64,000 nt of DNA from Zhengitettix transpicula (GCA_037074705.1 CM073596.1:59595619-59659618); one strand, 5' to 3'; shown: positions 11,331-23,470, numbered from the stretch's first letter. Numbers and translations are program-made. Notes: generated by a model from the sequence alone, not told the origin.

Positions 11331-11600
11331 GTTTTTATTTTTCTGAGGTCTGTTTTTTGGCCATATTATTCCTAGAATCGTAACATATATATACACACGT
11401 TTTGAATGCGTTTCATTACCGCTCCTTATCTAAAATGCTTCTCTTTCATAATTCCGCGTTAAAAATGGTTTCCATTCCTCTTTTACAATCTTCCTTCCTA
11501 TTCGATTCTTCTTCGTTTGAACTTAATCAAAACTTGAACACGTAGAATAATTACTTACAGCAAAGATTCTTTCAACTGGAATGACGAGTATGGATGGCAT

Positions 11601-11653
<53 letters not shown>

Positions 11654-12549
11654 CAGATCAAACTCAATTTTTATGCAAATATTTTTAAGCGATCACTTCG
11701 TCATGCTTTGGACATCCCACCCATGGTATTAGTTGATCACTTCTTCAACGTAACTACCAAAAAAAAAATTATTTCAACATTGAACACGTCATATTTACGC
11801 TCAACTGGAACCGAATATCGTATTCAATTTTCCAGAAGAGACACGGTGTCTGTGTTGAACGTTGGTGTTTGGCTACTGCGACGACGACGACCGCATACCT
11901 AATTCGTGTTAATCTATATCTGTTGTTGCGACCGCAATGCAGATGTGGTCCACCTGTTCATAAACGCTGGAGGGTAGACTTACCACTGAGATCATACACT
12001 GACTGCACGACACACTACGAATAAGCTAAATCGAACAGGTTTTTTTTATATTTTAAACGACGGGAACGAAAGAAGAGCAGGTGGGATGACCCGACGTGAC
12101 TGTACTATATTTTCCCCTTTTCGACTCCTATACCCCTATAAGATATGTTATTGTTCTTTAATAAACTTATTTATAAAACCGAATCGGAAGTTGAAAGCAA
12201 TATAACAATTAAAAGGAGGGGGGTAGAATTCGGATCCAGCAAAAAGTGAAAAAAAAAAAATTCTAACCATTTACCCAATAAAAATATTCCTTTTTTATAA
12301 AAAATTATTTATTGCTTATTAACAATTTCTTCGCAATTAAGTAATGACTAAATGACAAGTCTTGATGGGAACAAGACATCGCTATTTTTCCCAGGAAATA
12401 ATAAATTGGTAACGTGACGTCACATTGAAACAGTATACACGCGGAATTGCGAAGGAGTTTTCCATCATTAAATACTTAAAAGCCTCGAAAGATCTTGTTG
12501 CAGTTAGGAGACGTTGGCCTTTTTTTTAAAAAAACCAAAAGTATTTCAG
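11331..12549. other. AT-rich stretch without gene
   Basis: TA microsatellite at 11605-11651. A CRE-like palindrome TGACGTCA at 12415-12422 may be chance. No element recognised. Confidence 0.45.
11605..11651. repeat. (TA)n microsatellite
   Basis: TA run of about 47 bases. Confidence 0.95.
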
Positions 12550-12606
12550 GAAGGAAACGAGCTGTATGCGAGGGCTGTTCTCTCGCAGGCAGAACTTTGT
12601 AGGATA
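12550..12606 (+). mobile_element. Rep-A 5' fragment (hairpin end only)
   Basis: GAGGGCTGTTCTCTCGCAGG and the following GCAGAACTTTGTAGGA are the element's 5' end in plus orientation. It is joined directly to a minus-oriented copy at 12607, so this is a rearranged junction. Confidence 0.65.
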
Positions 12607-12875
12607 GATTTTTTTTTTAGGGAAACAGGCTACATGAGGGTGATCCACATTGGACAACTCCCCTTTAATAGCATAGGAAGGGATTTGAAGGGGGGGATGC
12701 GGAAGGGTAGAGTAATGTAGCCAAGGGTTAACTAGGGCCCCCGGGCTATGGTTTAAGGATCCTACCCGGCATTCGCCTAAAGAAATGCAGGGAAAACCCT
12801 AGAAAACCTGCATCGGGTAGGTCGGGCATTGGGTACTTCTCCCACGCCCTTCCGATAGCGGGAGAGGAGTTTGAA
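12607..12875 (-). mobile_element. Rep-A retroposon copy, 5'-truncated
   Basis: A T run, AGGGAAACAGGCTACATGAG through to CGATAGCGGGAGAGGAGTTT. It is inverted relative to the adjoining plus copy at 12876-13458. Confidence 0.8.
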
Positions 12876-13458
12876 GGGGCTACTTTTGGGGGTGCCTTTT
12901 CCAAATAAGCCTGCGAGAGGATTCTCTCGCAGGTAACCTGCGAGGGATGTTCTCTCGCAGGCAGAACCTTGTAGGAGAGATACGAAGGGGCTACCTTTGG
13001 GTATGCCTTTTCCTCTCCGTTTTTGAACTAAGGTTTCCCACAAGTCGAGGGACCTCGGCCTGTTTTGAGAGGTGTATGTTCCGGGGTCACAGACCTTGGT
13101 CATACGGTAAGAGTTGTTCTCTGTTCCCATTGGAACATTCGGCCAGCTGCCTCCTAAACTGGTAGAGGTACGGAAAAGGGAATGCTGCGTCCCAACAGCA
13201 AACTCTTCTCCCGCCATCCAGGGAAGGGCGTGGGACAAGTACCCAATGCGCGACCTACCTGATGCAGGTTTTTCTAGGGTTTTCCCTGTATTACTTTTAG
13301 GTGAATGCCGGGTAGGATCCTTAAAATATAGCCCGGGGGCCCTAGTTAACCCTTGGCTATCTTTCTCTACCCTTCCGCACCCCCCTTTCAAATCCCTTCC
13401 TATGCTATTAAAGGGGAGTTGCCCAACGTGGATCACCCTCAGTTAGCATGTTACCCTT
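12876..13458 (+). mobile_element. Rep-A retroposon, essentially full-length with both 5' hairpins
   Basis: From 12910 it shows CTGCGAGAGGATTCTCTCGC and a second hairpin CTGCGAGGGATGTTCTCTCG, then TTGTAGGAGAGATACGAAGG and every later landmark to GTTACCC. A short direct duplicate of the GAAGGGGCTAC segment precedes it (12876-12907). The tail A run is poor. Confidence 0.85.
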
Positions 13459-15196
13459 GAAAATGAAAGAGGAAAAATGCCAGGGCATATAATTCACCGC
13501 GGAATGTATAATAATACTTAAAATATCAATAAATTAAATGTATGGAAGTGACTTCCGTTTCCCAAACCCCGCTCCCCACTCATCCCTACGTAAAAAAAAA
13601 TTCACCCTACTATGCATTCGGTTAGCTTTATATTTAATCGAAATGTGTATATAACTGAAACAAATTCGGATTAGAGGACTCCTGTGACCTAGATTAATAA
13701 TTATTTGCATTTTAATTAAAACACTGAACGTTCCATTCCCCCCCCCCCAAAAAAAAAAGATCGGAAAACCGGGGGAGTTTGCGACATGGCTTAATTTCGG
13801 TTTTAATTTACAATTACGTAATTATTACCGTGCACAATTTGCATAACTGCTAAGTTCCCATTATGTGTGAATTACTTTTTTTTTTTGGTTCGGGTAGATA
13901 TTGACGTGATGGCCACGGACACTTTCCTAAAGAGGAGGAAGGAGGGGACCTTTGAAAATTTGTTGCGTTTATGTGTCCCAAAAGTATTTTATAATGCGTT
14001 GAAATTTGGAGAGGGTGGGGGGGGGGGCGGAGGAAACTATGTAGAGTGAACTACACAGTCACCTGCACAAACACAGAAAAAATAAACCCTCAATAGCAAA
14101 TATTTATTTTTAAATTCTCAAGATTTACACATACTGTCATTACAGGGAGAAACTTCAACCTGAAGAGGCCGCAAAATAACCGATGAAACGTCGTTTAATT
14201 TTACAGTAATAAATCATTTTTTTAGTGATTTAAAATTGGCTGATGTTTAATTTATTTATTAGGCTTTCAAAGTATTTTTTTTTGGCAACGTTCGTCATCT
14301 TGAATAATGCGGACAACCCCTTTAGAAAAGTTTAAATTACTAGTGGTTGTTGTGGTTCTTTTTCGTTACTGCGTAGCGTGTCTTAAAAAGACGCCAGGAG
14401 ACCTCCACAGCAGGTACACCGCATTTAATATTTTTCTTGACTCTTACATATTCTGCAAGGAAGGTTCTTACGAAAAAATTAATTTAAACTAAATTGCCTT
14501 TATTATTTAATAATGTATCGTCCGTCGCTGTTGTAACGTCCTGTAGTTGGACGACCTTCTGGCCACTGTCTTATTGCTGCAGAGGACAATATTCCTCATA
14601 GTGACAGTAAAGACATCTGCGCGAGTTTCTTGCGGGAAGTAGCAGAGCATATATATATATATATATATATTTTTGCAGGATTCTACCCGTAAACCCTTAG
14701 GCTGACCCGTAGAGATTGCGGAAGCCTTTTGTCCCCGGTGTGACGAGGTAACTTTTAGAGCAGTCTGCACTACCAGAGATAACCAGCCGATTGTCTGCGG
14801 CTCGCCCGTGTATTGACTCGGGGTATAATTCAGTTTGGTTGGGACCGTATCAGCCGGATCAGACAGGAAGAACCAGAAGCTACGCTTTGCACGCGGCTGT
14901 TAACAACGGTAACGCAGATGGTGAACGATCAATTATTTTCATTCGTTTCCTGCCTCTTCCCCCCCCCCCCCGGGTTGATTATTTATGAACCTTTGGTTAT
15001 TTGCTTGTTTAATTAAAGATTATTTCGTAGATGATGATGATGATTAATGATTTTATATCAATATTAAACGATTTTTGCATTAATAGGTGGACTTTAAGAT
15101 TAACTATGGTTAACTGTAAAAATAAAATTGTCAATACTCAAAAATATTTGGTGCCACAAAGATTTAAAGTAATTAATAATTAATAAAAACAATCAA

Positions 15197-15237
<41 letters not shown>

Positions 15238-15276
15238 CAGAAATAGTAGTAAAATACCTCCAGACATGTTTGAAGT
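13459..15276. other. AT-rich stretch without gene
   Basis: C/A homopolymers near 13738-13758, a G run near 14015-14028, the hammerhead-like tail at 14160, short TA runs (14647-14670, 15202-15234). ORFs are short. Confidence 0.45.
14160..14190 (+). ncRNA. Hammerhead-like core in Penelope-type tail
   Basis: CTGAAGA, then GGCCGCAAAATAACCGAT with weakened helix II pairing, then GAAACGTCGTTTAATTTTAC. Tail blocks ATTGGCTGATG and TTTATTTATTAGGC follow. The first three bases after the presumed cleavage site (GTT) complement AAC before the core. Confidence 0.5.
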
Positions 15277-16390
15277 AAGGATCCTGTCCGACTAACTAAC
15301 CAACCAACATTTTCTCTCTTCCTTATTTATTACAATAATTTTTACATTATTCGGGTATTTCATTGTATTGGGGAGTTGATAGGTGAGAAATGAAAAAAGG
15401 ATAGTAAAAAAATAGGAAAGAATGAAAAAAAGAAAATCAAAGAAAACAAGAAGAACAGAAAGAAAGAGACAGGTTAAAGAGATGACGTGAACGATCGTCT
15501 AGAAGATCACAAAAGAGATGTAAAAATATTCTCCAAGCGAAGAAAAGCAAAGAAAACAAGAAAAAACGGAAAGGAAGAGGCAGGTTAAAAAGATGACGTG
15601 AAATAATGTCTAGAAGATCAGAAAAAATGTAAGTTTGAAGAAGTATCCTGTCCGACTAACTAACCAATCAACATTTTCTCTCATCCACATTCATTAAAAT
15701 AATTTTTACAATATTATTTCGATTATTCGGGTATTTAATTGTCTTGGGGAGTTGATAGGTGAGAAATGAAAAAAGCAAAGTGAAAAAAAGAGGAAAGAAT
15801 GAAGAAAAGAAAAGAAGAAGAACAGAAAGAAAGGGACAGGTTAAATGAAGAAAGGCAAAGAAAACAAGAACAGAAAGAAAGGGACAGGTTAAAGAGATGA
15901 CGTGAACGATCGTCTAGAAGATCAGAAAAGAGATGTAGAAATATTTTCAAAGCGAAGAAAAGCAAAGAAAGCAAAGAAAACAAGAAAAAGGGAAAGGAAG
16001 AGGCAGGTTAAAAAGATGACGTGAAATAATTTCTAGAAGATCAGAAAAAAAAAAGATGTAGAGATTTACTCCTAGCGATGAAAAGCAAAGAAATAAAGTG
16101 GCAGGTTAAAGAGAAATAATATCCAGAAGATCAGAAAAAAAGATGTAGAGATTTTTCTCCAAGCGAAGAAAACAAAGAAAAACTCGAAGAAATAGGCAGT
16201 GCGCAAGAAACAAGTTACTTGAAAAAGATGAAGTGAAAGATCGTCTAGAAGTTCAGAAAAAAATGTAAGTTTGAAGTAAGGATCCTGAACGAGTAACTAA
16301 CCAATCAACATTTTCTCTCTTCCTTATTAATTACAATAATTTTTACATTATTATTTAGATTATTCGGCTATTTCATTGTCTTGGGGAGAA
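15277..16390 (+). repeat. Purine-rich tandem repeat array, about 100-bp subunits
   Basis: Subunits share GAAAAGCAAAGAAAACAAGA, GGCAGGTTAAA(A/G)AGATGACGTGAA and GTCTAGAAGATCAGAAAA. A larger block beginning AAGGATCCTG(T/A)CCGA and ACTAACTAACCAA recurs at 15277, 15645 and 16280. The same family lies inverted at 20075-20480. Confidence 0.75.
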
Positions 16391-17771
16391 ATTGTGTCTT
16401 ACCCATGCAGTGTTTGTTTGCGGTTCCACACTTCAAAAGAATGATTTAAAAAATCTTTCTAGCCCGTAAAATGAACAATGAGCCATGCTCTGACGGTCTA
16501 ATTGACCAGTAAGTGTTTGAGCCTCTATCACGTGGTGTCTTAGCTCTCGCAAAATATTTGAGTGCACAAAATACTTGCTTATGTAAATAAATACGTACAA
16601 AACCCGAGGTTACCCCCCCGCAGACAACTCAGAATAATAAGACGAGCTAAAGGACAAAACAAAAAAAATGAAACTGCTTTAATCGGCGACGCCATTACCG
16701 TCTTTAATGCTCTGAATAAGTAGTTGTAGACTCTTAACCAAACAGAAACATTATTTCCTGAAACGAAGTTGGCGTTTGAATAATACAAAAAAAAAGGGAT
16801 GAGTTGTAAATTATTAACACTACTAAGTTGTTTTTCAGAGCTCTCCACCCCACCACCCCCACCCCCACCCCCACCAGTCCCACCAAAAACTTCTCCTCCT
16901 GTTCCACGAACTTTGGTAAAGATGTTAACGATGCAAAGCCGTTAATGGCTCTCAGAATATGAAATGACTTTACAAGCAACAAGCGAATTACAAACTTTTG
17001 TCACTTGGATGAAATGTCGAAGAGTGTACAATTAACTACTCCAACCGGAAGTCTCTATTCAATAATTATTTATGTACGTCATAACAAGAGCTTAATTCGA
17101 TTTATCGATAATATTGCGACTGCTTCACGGTCTGGAATAACTCTAGATTCAAATCTATCTCTTAGTAAGGAAGCAAATACCTTCTCATATATATTTTCTT
17201 TTTACTGGAGACAGTTTCACCTTTCTATGGAGGAGATAACAGTTTGAAAGCTTCCGAACCGCAAGAATTTACGTAATCGGGTAAAAAAAAAAAGGAGAGG
17301 AGGAGAAGGGACACGTAAAATGAGTTAAAAGAAAATTTTCCGAGTTAAATTGGCCGACGTCTAACTTGTAAATCGCGTCCCTTAATGGCAATTTATTGGT
17401 TATTCTCTGTGTTCCCCTTCCACAGCCATCATGCTAACTTTAATTTCAGAGGAGTAAAACTGTCTCTCTCTCTCTCTCTCTGTCTGTCTATGTCCCAATT
17501 TCATCCCCCTTTCTCCTACTTCACGCTTTATCAAACTACTTTCTAAAAGGAAAACACAATTTGTGTGTAAAGTAGCTAATGCAATTTTCACAGATTCGAG
17601 TGTCCCTTTCCTCCACCAGCATTTAGGTTGTGGCGAAAGCTCAAATTATTCCGTTAAGAGAAAAAAAAAGGCGGAGGAGGGGGGTTGGGGCGGGACTTCC
17701 CCAAAAACGTCCACGAGGATAACGGAAACAATGCGGGGGTGGTGTGTGTGGAAGAAGAATAGCGCGCAAGA

Positions 17772-17773
<2 letters not shown>

Positions 17774-17814
<41 letters not shown>
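17774..17814. repeat. (GA)n microsatellite
   Basis: GA run of about 41 bases. Confidence 0.95.
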
Positions 17815-17817
<3 letters not shown>

Positions 17818-18493
17818 ACCAGACGCAATTTGAATTCAAGGGTCGGGGATAATGAAAAATCGATTCCTCTGTAAAGATAAAAGGAAAGATGAGGCGGTAG
17901 GGAGAATAAAATAATTCATGTATAAGTTTTATTGAAGCTGTAGCATCATAATGCCCAACAAGGACTTCGAGTTACTAAAAAAGATACTGGTACGGGATTG
18001 AAAACCGTACCGGCCACACCTACAGTCAATAAAAGTGTTACAAAACATTACAATGGAATAAGAACAGACTGAATTTATGGTAAATAAAAGTTATTTATAA
18101 TAGTTGATCGAAAAAATATGGAATTAAATTTGACTCTCTCAAATATTTACTAGTTTTTGATACCAAAAAAAACCGATAATTTTTTCTCGTCGCTCTTAAT
18201 AATTGTTAATTACTGAAATAATTTTGAATTTGACCATAAATTGATTAATTATGGTGCTTATAAAATATTAATAATTTTAACCTGGCTCCATATAAAGTTA
18301 CCATTACGAACTTGATAGTTTCAAATTTGATTTAGTACGTAATTATTATTATTATTATTATTAAAATATACTCCTAGGAAAAATCACTTTTAGATTTTAA
18401 TAGAATAATGACCCGGGGGGGGGGGAGGAAATCTCTGGATGCGATATTGAGGGTTTGCATATTAATAAATAAGCCTCACTGTAGTCGGTGCCA

Positions 18494-18662
18494 CGAAAAT
18501 GTAATACCCCGCTGCTCGTACAGCAGCGGCGTTGTCAGATTTTGCACCTCACTACACATTTCCGGAAAGACGCCGCCGCGACCGTCAATGATGATGATGA
18601 TCACAAAGTTCGCGGGACGCAGTTGGAAGGAGTCCATGGGCCTTCTTGGTATTACATTTTCG
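18494..18662. repeat. 15-bp perfect inverted repeat around a GC-rich segment
   Basis: CGAAAATGTAATACC (18494-18508) is mirrored by GGTATTACATTTTCG (18648-18662). The inner segment includes a CTGCTCGTACAGCAG palindrome. It could be a tiny MITE, but no target duplication was found. Confidence 0.45.
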
Positions 18663-18875
18663 CAGCGCAAACTATAGCAGGAAGTTCAACTTAGCGTCTG
18701 TTATCGTCTAAAATTCAGGACCTGATTATAAAGTAATCCTACGTTTAAAAAATTCAGATTTGAACTATAATCAACTTTCGTTCTTTCTTAAAGTCATAAA
18801 ATAATTATGCAGATTATTTAAGGAAAAAGAAACGGAAATTGGTGAGTTCTAGGAAAACTGCAATAAATTTTTTGA

Positions 18876-19306
18876 GGTTAACATGAGGGTAATCCACATG
18901 GTGGCAACTCCCCTTTAATAGCATAGAAAGGGATTTGAAAGGGGGGATGAGGTAGGGTAGAGGAAGGTAGGCAAGGGTTAACTAGGGGCCCCCGGGCTAT
19001 ATTTTAAGGATCCTACCCTGCATTTGCCTTAAGAAATGCAGGGAAAACCCTAGAAAAACCTGCATCAGAGAGGTCGGGCATTGGGTACTTGTCCCACGCC
19101 CTTCCGATAGCGGGAGAGGAGTTTGCTGTGGGGACGCAGCATTCCCTTCTCCGTGTCTCGACCAGTTTAGGAGGCAGCTGGCCGACTATTCCAATGGGAA
19201 TAGCGGACAAGTCTTACCGTATGCCCAAGGTCTGTGACCCCGGAACATACACCTTTCAGAACAGGCTTGTGGGAACCTTAGTTCAAAAACTTAGTTCAAA
19301 AGCTGA
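18876..19306 (-). mobile_element. Rep-A retroposon copy
   Basis: AACATGAGGGTAATCCACAT through to GGAACCTTAGTTCAAAAAC, which is partly duplicated at the end. Both termini are missing (tail and hairpins). Confidence 0.8.
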
Positions 19307-20074
19307 GCCTTTTGAGTAGTTTCCAGTTGCATTTTCCTGTTCTCTTACAATCCGTTCCTGATTTTTCTGAATGGTTTGGTTTCGTATTTTTAATCTCTCT
19401 TTGTCTCTCGAGCACTGTAGCGGAATTAAAAACACGACTACCACCTCGTCAGTTTTTTAGTTCTATCATTGGTTTAAATGTATTTGACTTTACAGACATG
19501 GTCGTTACAATTCTGGACTATTCACAATTAAAAACTAATCACATTTGTCCGTACAACTCGCTGACTTCGTTCCTTGTGGTAAACCGTTCGTCTTTCCCCG
19601 GCTGCTGCGTCACAATGCCTTTCCTCAGGCCTCGTTACAGCGATTCAAAGTCGGTGTCGCAGGTGTTGCATGAGCGAGCAAGAAATTTCGTTTCCGACAC
19701 CGTAATTACTTACTTGCGGAGACGTGTAGACGCCGGAAAGCCCGTAATGCTGAGACGGAGGACAAGGGGGCGATGAGATATGCGTCGGAGGAAGGCGAAG
19801 GCTGCCGCGTACCAGGGGCAAAAATACAACTAAAACAGGAGGAAAAAGCGATCAGTCTGTCCGGGGTCGTTTTAATAATAGCCCTCATTACAGCTTTATA
19901 TTTAACATTACAGGAAAAACCCCTTTTTTTTTCTCAGGACAAAATGGCGGGCTGAAGGTTCATAAATTAATTATAAATCGAGCAAGATTCCAGGAACAAC
20001 ACGAGAGTCCGAACACTCATTATGGGGGGGCAGACCTACCAAATTGTGCTTGTTGTTTTCTCCATGATGACGAA
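19307..20074. other. Stretch with an unrecognised 154-codon ORF
   Basis: A plus-strand ORF spans 19312-19776. Its product matches no family I know; its first part is hydrophobic and its end Arg-rich. It starts right after Rep-A and is likely chance. Confidence 0.3.
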
Positions 20075-20480
20075 CAGAATTTTTTCAGTACTGTTCGAAA
20101 CGTTGGAGTTTCTAGATTTTTTTTCTGAACTTCTAGAAGATCTTTCAACGCATCTTTTTCAACTAATTTGTTCCCTTACGCACTGCCATTTCCTTCTGTT
20201 TTTCTTTGCTTTTCTTTGCTATGAGAAAATCACTAAATCTATTTTTTCTGATCTTCTAGACATTATTTCACGTCATCTTTTTAACCTGCCTCTTCCTTTC
20301 TGTTTTTCTTGTTTTCTTTGATTTTCTTCACTTGGAGAATATTTCTACTTCTTTTCTGATGATCTAGACAATCGGTCACGTCATCTCTTTAACCTGTCCC
20401 TTTATTTCTCTTCTTCTTGTTTTCTTTGCTTTTCTTTTTTTCATTCTTTCCTCTTTTTTTACTTTGCTTTTTTCATTTCT
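20075..20480 (-). repeat. Purine-rich repeat family, inverted copy
   Basis: Read on the minus strand it gives the same AGGCAGGTTAAAAAGATGACG and GTCTAGAAGATCAGAAAA blocks as 15277-16390, three subunits. It ends at a GAAACGTTGGAGTTTCTAGA-like junction, mirrored near 20098. Confidence 0.7.
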
Positions 20481-20489
20481 CATTGACTG

Positions 20490-21905
20490 GGGTTTAAACA
20501 TTCAAATATACTCGACCGGGCCGATATTTCCGTCGGAAAAATATTTTTCAGAGTTAAATGAGATTGATTGTGTTTCTCCCGATGGTTTTTTTGTGTTTAA
20601 TTTAACCCCGTTCCAAATATGAGTGAAACAAATTTTAGGGATGGGGCTGAGGTGAGTTACAAAAAAAAATAACGCGAAAACAACAGACGTGGAAGTCAAA
20701 TTCGGGGTTATGTATGTCGCTCAATTTAATTGTGATATTCAACTTACCATTTAATTTCCAAGGGGTGTAGGTGGTTTGGGGTGGAAATATTCAAACATGC
20801 TCAACCGGGCCGATATTTGAGTCGGATAAATATTTTTCAGGGGTCAATGGATTGATTGTGTTTTTCCCGATGTTTTTTTGTGTTTAATTTAACTCCGTTC
20901 TGACTAGGAGGAGAGCACCCTTAGGGGTGGGAGGAAGAGGCGTTACATAAAAAAATAACTCAGAAATAATCTAGATTGCAGTCAAATCCGCGGTTATGGA
21001 TGTCACTCACTTTAATTATGATATTAAACTTGTTGTGTAACCCCCAAGGGGTGTAGGTGGTTTGGGGTGGAAATTTTAAAACATGTTAAACGGCTGATAA
21101 ACTGCGTCGGATAACTACTTTTCTGGGTCAATGAGACTAACAGTTTCTCCCGATGTTCTTTTTTGGTATAATTTCAACCCCTTTAACCACGGGAGAGGAG
21201 CTCCCTTAGGGGTGGGAGGAAGAGGCGTTACATAAAAAAAATAACTCAGAAATAATCTAGATTGCAGTTAAATCCGCGGTTATGGATGTCACTCACTTTA
21301 ATTATGATATTCAACTTGTCGTGTAACCCCCAAGGGGTGTAGGTGGTATGGGGTGGAAATTTTAAAACATGTTAAACGGCTGATAAACTGCGTCGGATAA
21401 ATACTTTTCTGGGTCAATGAGACTAACACTTTCTCCCGATATTCTTTTTGGTATAATTTCAACCCCTTTAGCCAAGGGAGAGGAGCTCCCTTAGGGGTGG
21501 GAGGAAGAGGCGTTACATAAAAAAATAACTCAGAAATAATCTAGATTGCAGTTAAATCCGCGGTTATGGATGTCACTCACTTTAATTATGATATTAAACT
21601 TGTCGTGTAACCCCCAAGGGGTGTAGGTGGTTTGGGGTGGAAATTTTAAAACATGTTAAACGGCTGATAAACTGCGTCGGATAAATACTTTTCTGGGTCA
21701 ATGAGACTAACACTTTCTCCCGATGTTCTTTTTTGGTATAATTTCAACCCCTTTAGCCAAGGGAGGGGAGCACTCTTAGGGGGTGGGAATGAAGAGGCGT
21801 TACATAAAACAATAACTCAGAAATAATCTAGATTGCAGTCAAATCCGCGGTTATGGATGTCGCTGAGTTTAATTACGACAACCCGGGTAACGACGCGCAC
21901 CCAGA
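20490..21905 (+). repeat. Tandem array of about 286-bp units
   Basis: The word GGGGTGTAGGTGG recurs at 20762, 21048, 21334 and 21618 (spacings 286, 286, 284); a diverged first unit begins near 20490. Each unit also has GTCGGATAAATA, TTTCTCCCGAT, CTTAGGGGTGGGAGGAAGAG, GGCGTTACATAAAA and CCGCGGTTATGGATGTC. Units 3-5 are very similar, which suggests recent amplification. Confidence 0.9.
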
Positions 21906-22065
21906 TACTTTATCATAAAATAATGTACACTTAGGGGTAGGTGTGGTGGTCCGTTACATAAAAATAACGCAAAAACAATCGATATTGGAGTCAAATCCGC
22001 GGTTATGGATTTCGCTGAGTTTAATTACGACAACCTGGGCAACGCCGGGCACGCAGATAGTATGA
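21906..22065 (+). mobile_element. Helitron-like 3' end at the edge of the 286-bp array
   Basis: Contains CCGCGGTTATGGATTTCGCT, the hairpin-like CCTGGGCAACGCCGGG and then CACGCAGATAGT. This resembles the Helitron terminus seen intact at 57869 (hairpin then CTAGT), but the final bases are ATAG instead of CTAG. Confidence 0.5.
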
Positions 22066-23215
22066 AATGTACGGGAGTCGTGTGGCGGGATTTAAACAGA
22101 GTAACGGACGCAACTCAGTGTCGTTGGAGGACATAAGTTATCAGCGTTCGTCCGGCGGTCACGTCACAAAATGAGTTTTACTAAGTATCGTATAGTATAT
22201 TTAATGCTAACTAGGCGAAGCTTGCCCGATTTTTGTAAGTAAATCTTAGATATCCATAAGGAAATCGTGATATTTGCTTTTGCGTCATTTTCTTTTTAAA
22301 AATATAACTGCAAACAGTAGTTAAATTCTATTGTAAGAGTCTTTCAAGACAAACAAGGGTCCACCTTTACCTTGAAACCGATTTTTAAGTCCGTAAAATT
22401 GGTAGTTATCTGTTAATTCAAACTCCCGGCCCTTGCGGGTTCACTTCCAAGACCATTAATGCCAGAACGAGGCGTTTCTGTGTGTTTAGTACGGCGGGCG
22501 AGTTGTGTGTGCTTGTGGCCTGTCCCCGGATCATGGCGAAACTCTAACCTTGCCGAGGGGCCCAATTACGGGGAGAGCAAAGAGCGACCTGGTCGACGGC
22601 GACGGCGGATATGCGACGAAGTAGCTGCTCAGGTAGCGCATGTAATTACCACTGCGGGAAAAGCCGTCTGCTGAAGGGGGGTGGGGGTGGGTGGAAGGGG
22701 AAATTTCTAGCACGCGACGACGTAAGTTGGCAACACGTAATATCAGCCCACGTCACGCACCACCTGCAAATTGAGTTCCCAGGAGATAAGGGAGAGGGAG
22801 AAAACTACTTCTGTTGCCACAAAAGCGTCGGTCCTGGGGCCACCGTATCATCATCATCACTCAAAGTGGATGCGGCCGCCACAATCACCATTCCTCTCAA
22901 CTTCTAACTTTCACCCCGTGTTCAAAGTTTCTAAATTATTTGACATTGGCCGCATCCCGAAGCGAGGGTGGTTTGAAAAGTACACGGAAAGACAAGACTG
23001 CGGTGTATTGACGGTGGTGCAGTATTATTCATTACCAGATTCAGACCAATTAGTCCACATTCAATTAAAACGAAAGAAAAAGATCTCTATGAATATTTTA
23101 AATGTTAAATTTCTAAAAGAAAAACCACTTCAATTTCAATACTAACAATACAGCAACTAAATTTTGATCAGAAAACGCACCCAAAAAAACTACCATGGTC
23201 AAAGCACTACTATCG
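22066..23215. other. Stretch without gene
   Basis: The first 130 bases (GGGATTTAAA, CAACTCAGTG) recur after the related terminus at 23367-23470, so the repeat extends past the hairpin. A GC-richer segment at 22450-22880 has short overlapping ORFs only. Confidence 0.45.
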
Positions 23216-23470
23216 ATATATATTAGGGGAGAACCATTAGGGGAGGGAGTGGAGAGGCGTTACATAAAACTAAAGCAAAAACAATCGAGATTGGTGTCAA
23301 ATCCGCGGTTATGGATGTCGCTGAGTTTAATTATGACAACCCGGGCAACGCCAGACACCCAGATAGTATATAATAAGAAAATTTACGGGAGTCGAGTGAC
23401 GGGATTTAAAGAGAGTACGGATGCAACTCAGTGACATTGGATGACGTAAGTTCTCACCGTTAGTTTTCGA
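23216..23470 (+). mobile_element. Helitron-like 3' end, second copy with shared downstream flank
   Basis: GAGGCGTTACATAAAACTAA, CCGCGGTTATGGATGTCGCT, CCCGGGCAACGCCAGACACC and AGATAG, followed by ACGGGAGTCGAGTGACGGGA. It parallels 21940-22160. Confidence 0.55.

Larger units (their letters stand above)
16391..18875. other. Stretch without gene
   Basis: C-rich tract 16847-16880, GA microsatellite 17774-17814, G run near 18415-18424, TTA run near 18345-18362, and a 15-bp inverted repeat at 18494/18648. No coding similarity seen. Confidence 0.45.

Noticed and set aside
12777..13436. 219-codon minus-strand ORF
   Set aside because: It runs through two oppositely oriented Rep-A copies and is a by-product of the inverted repeat; its halves match the antisense of Rep-A seen elsewhere.
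19312..19776. 154-codon plus-strand ORF
   Set aside because: No family recognised, no splice or codon signal, begins at a Rep-A edge; recorded only as part of a gene-free stretch.
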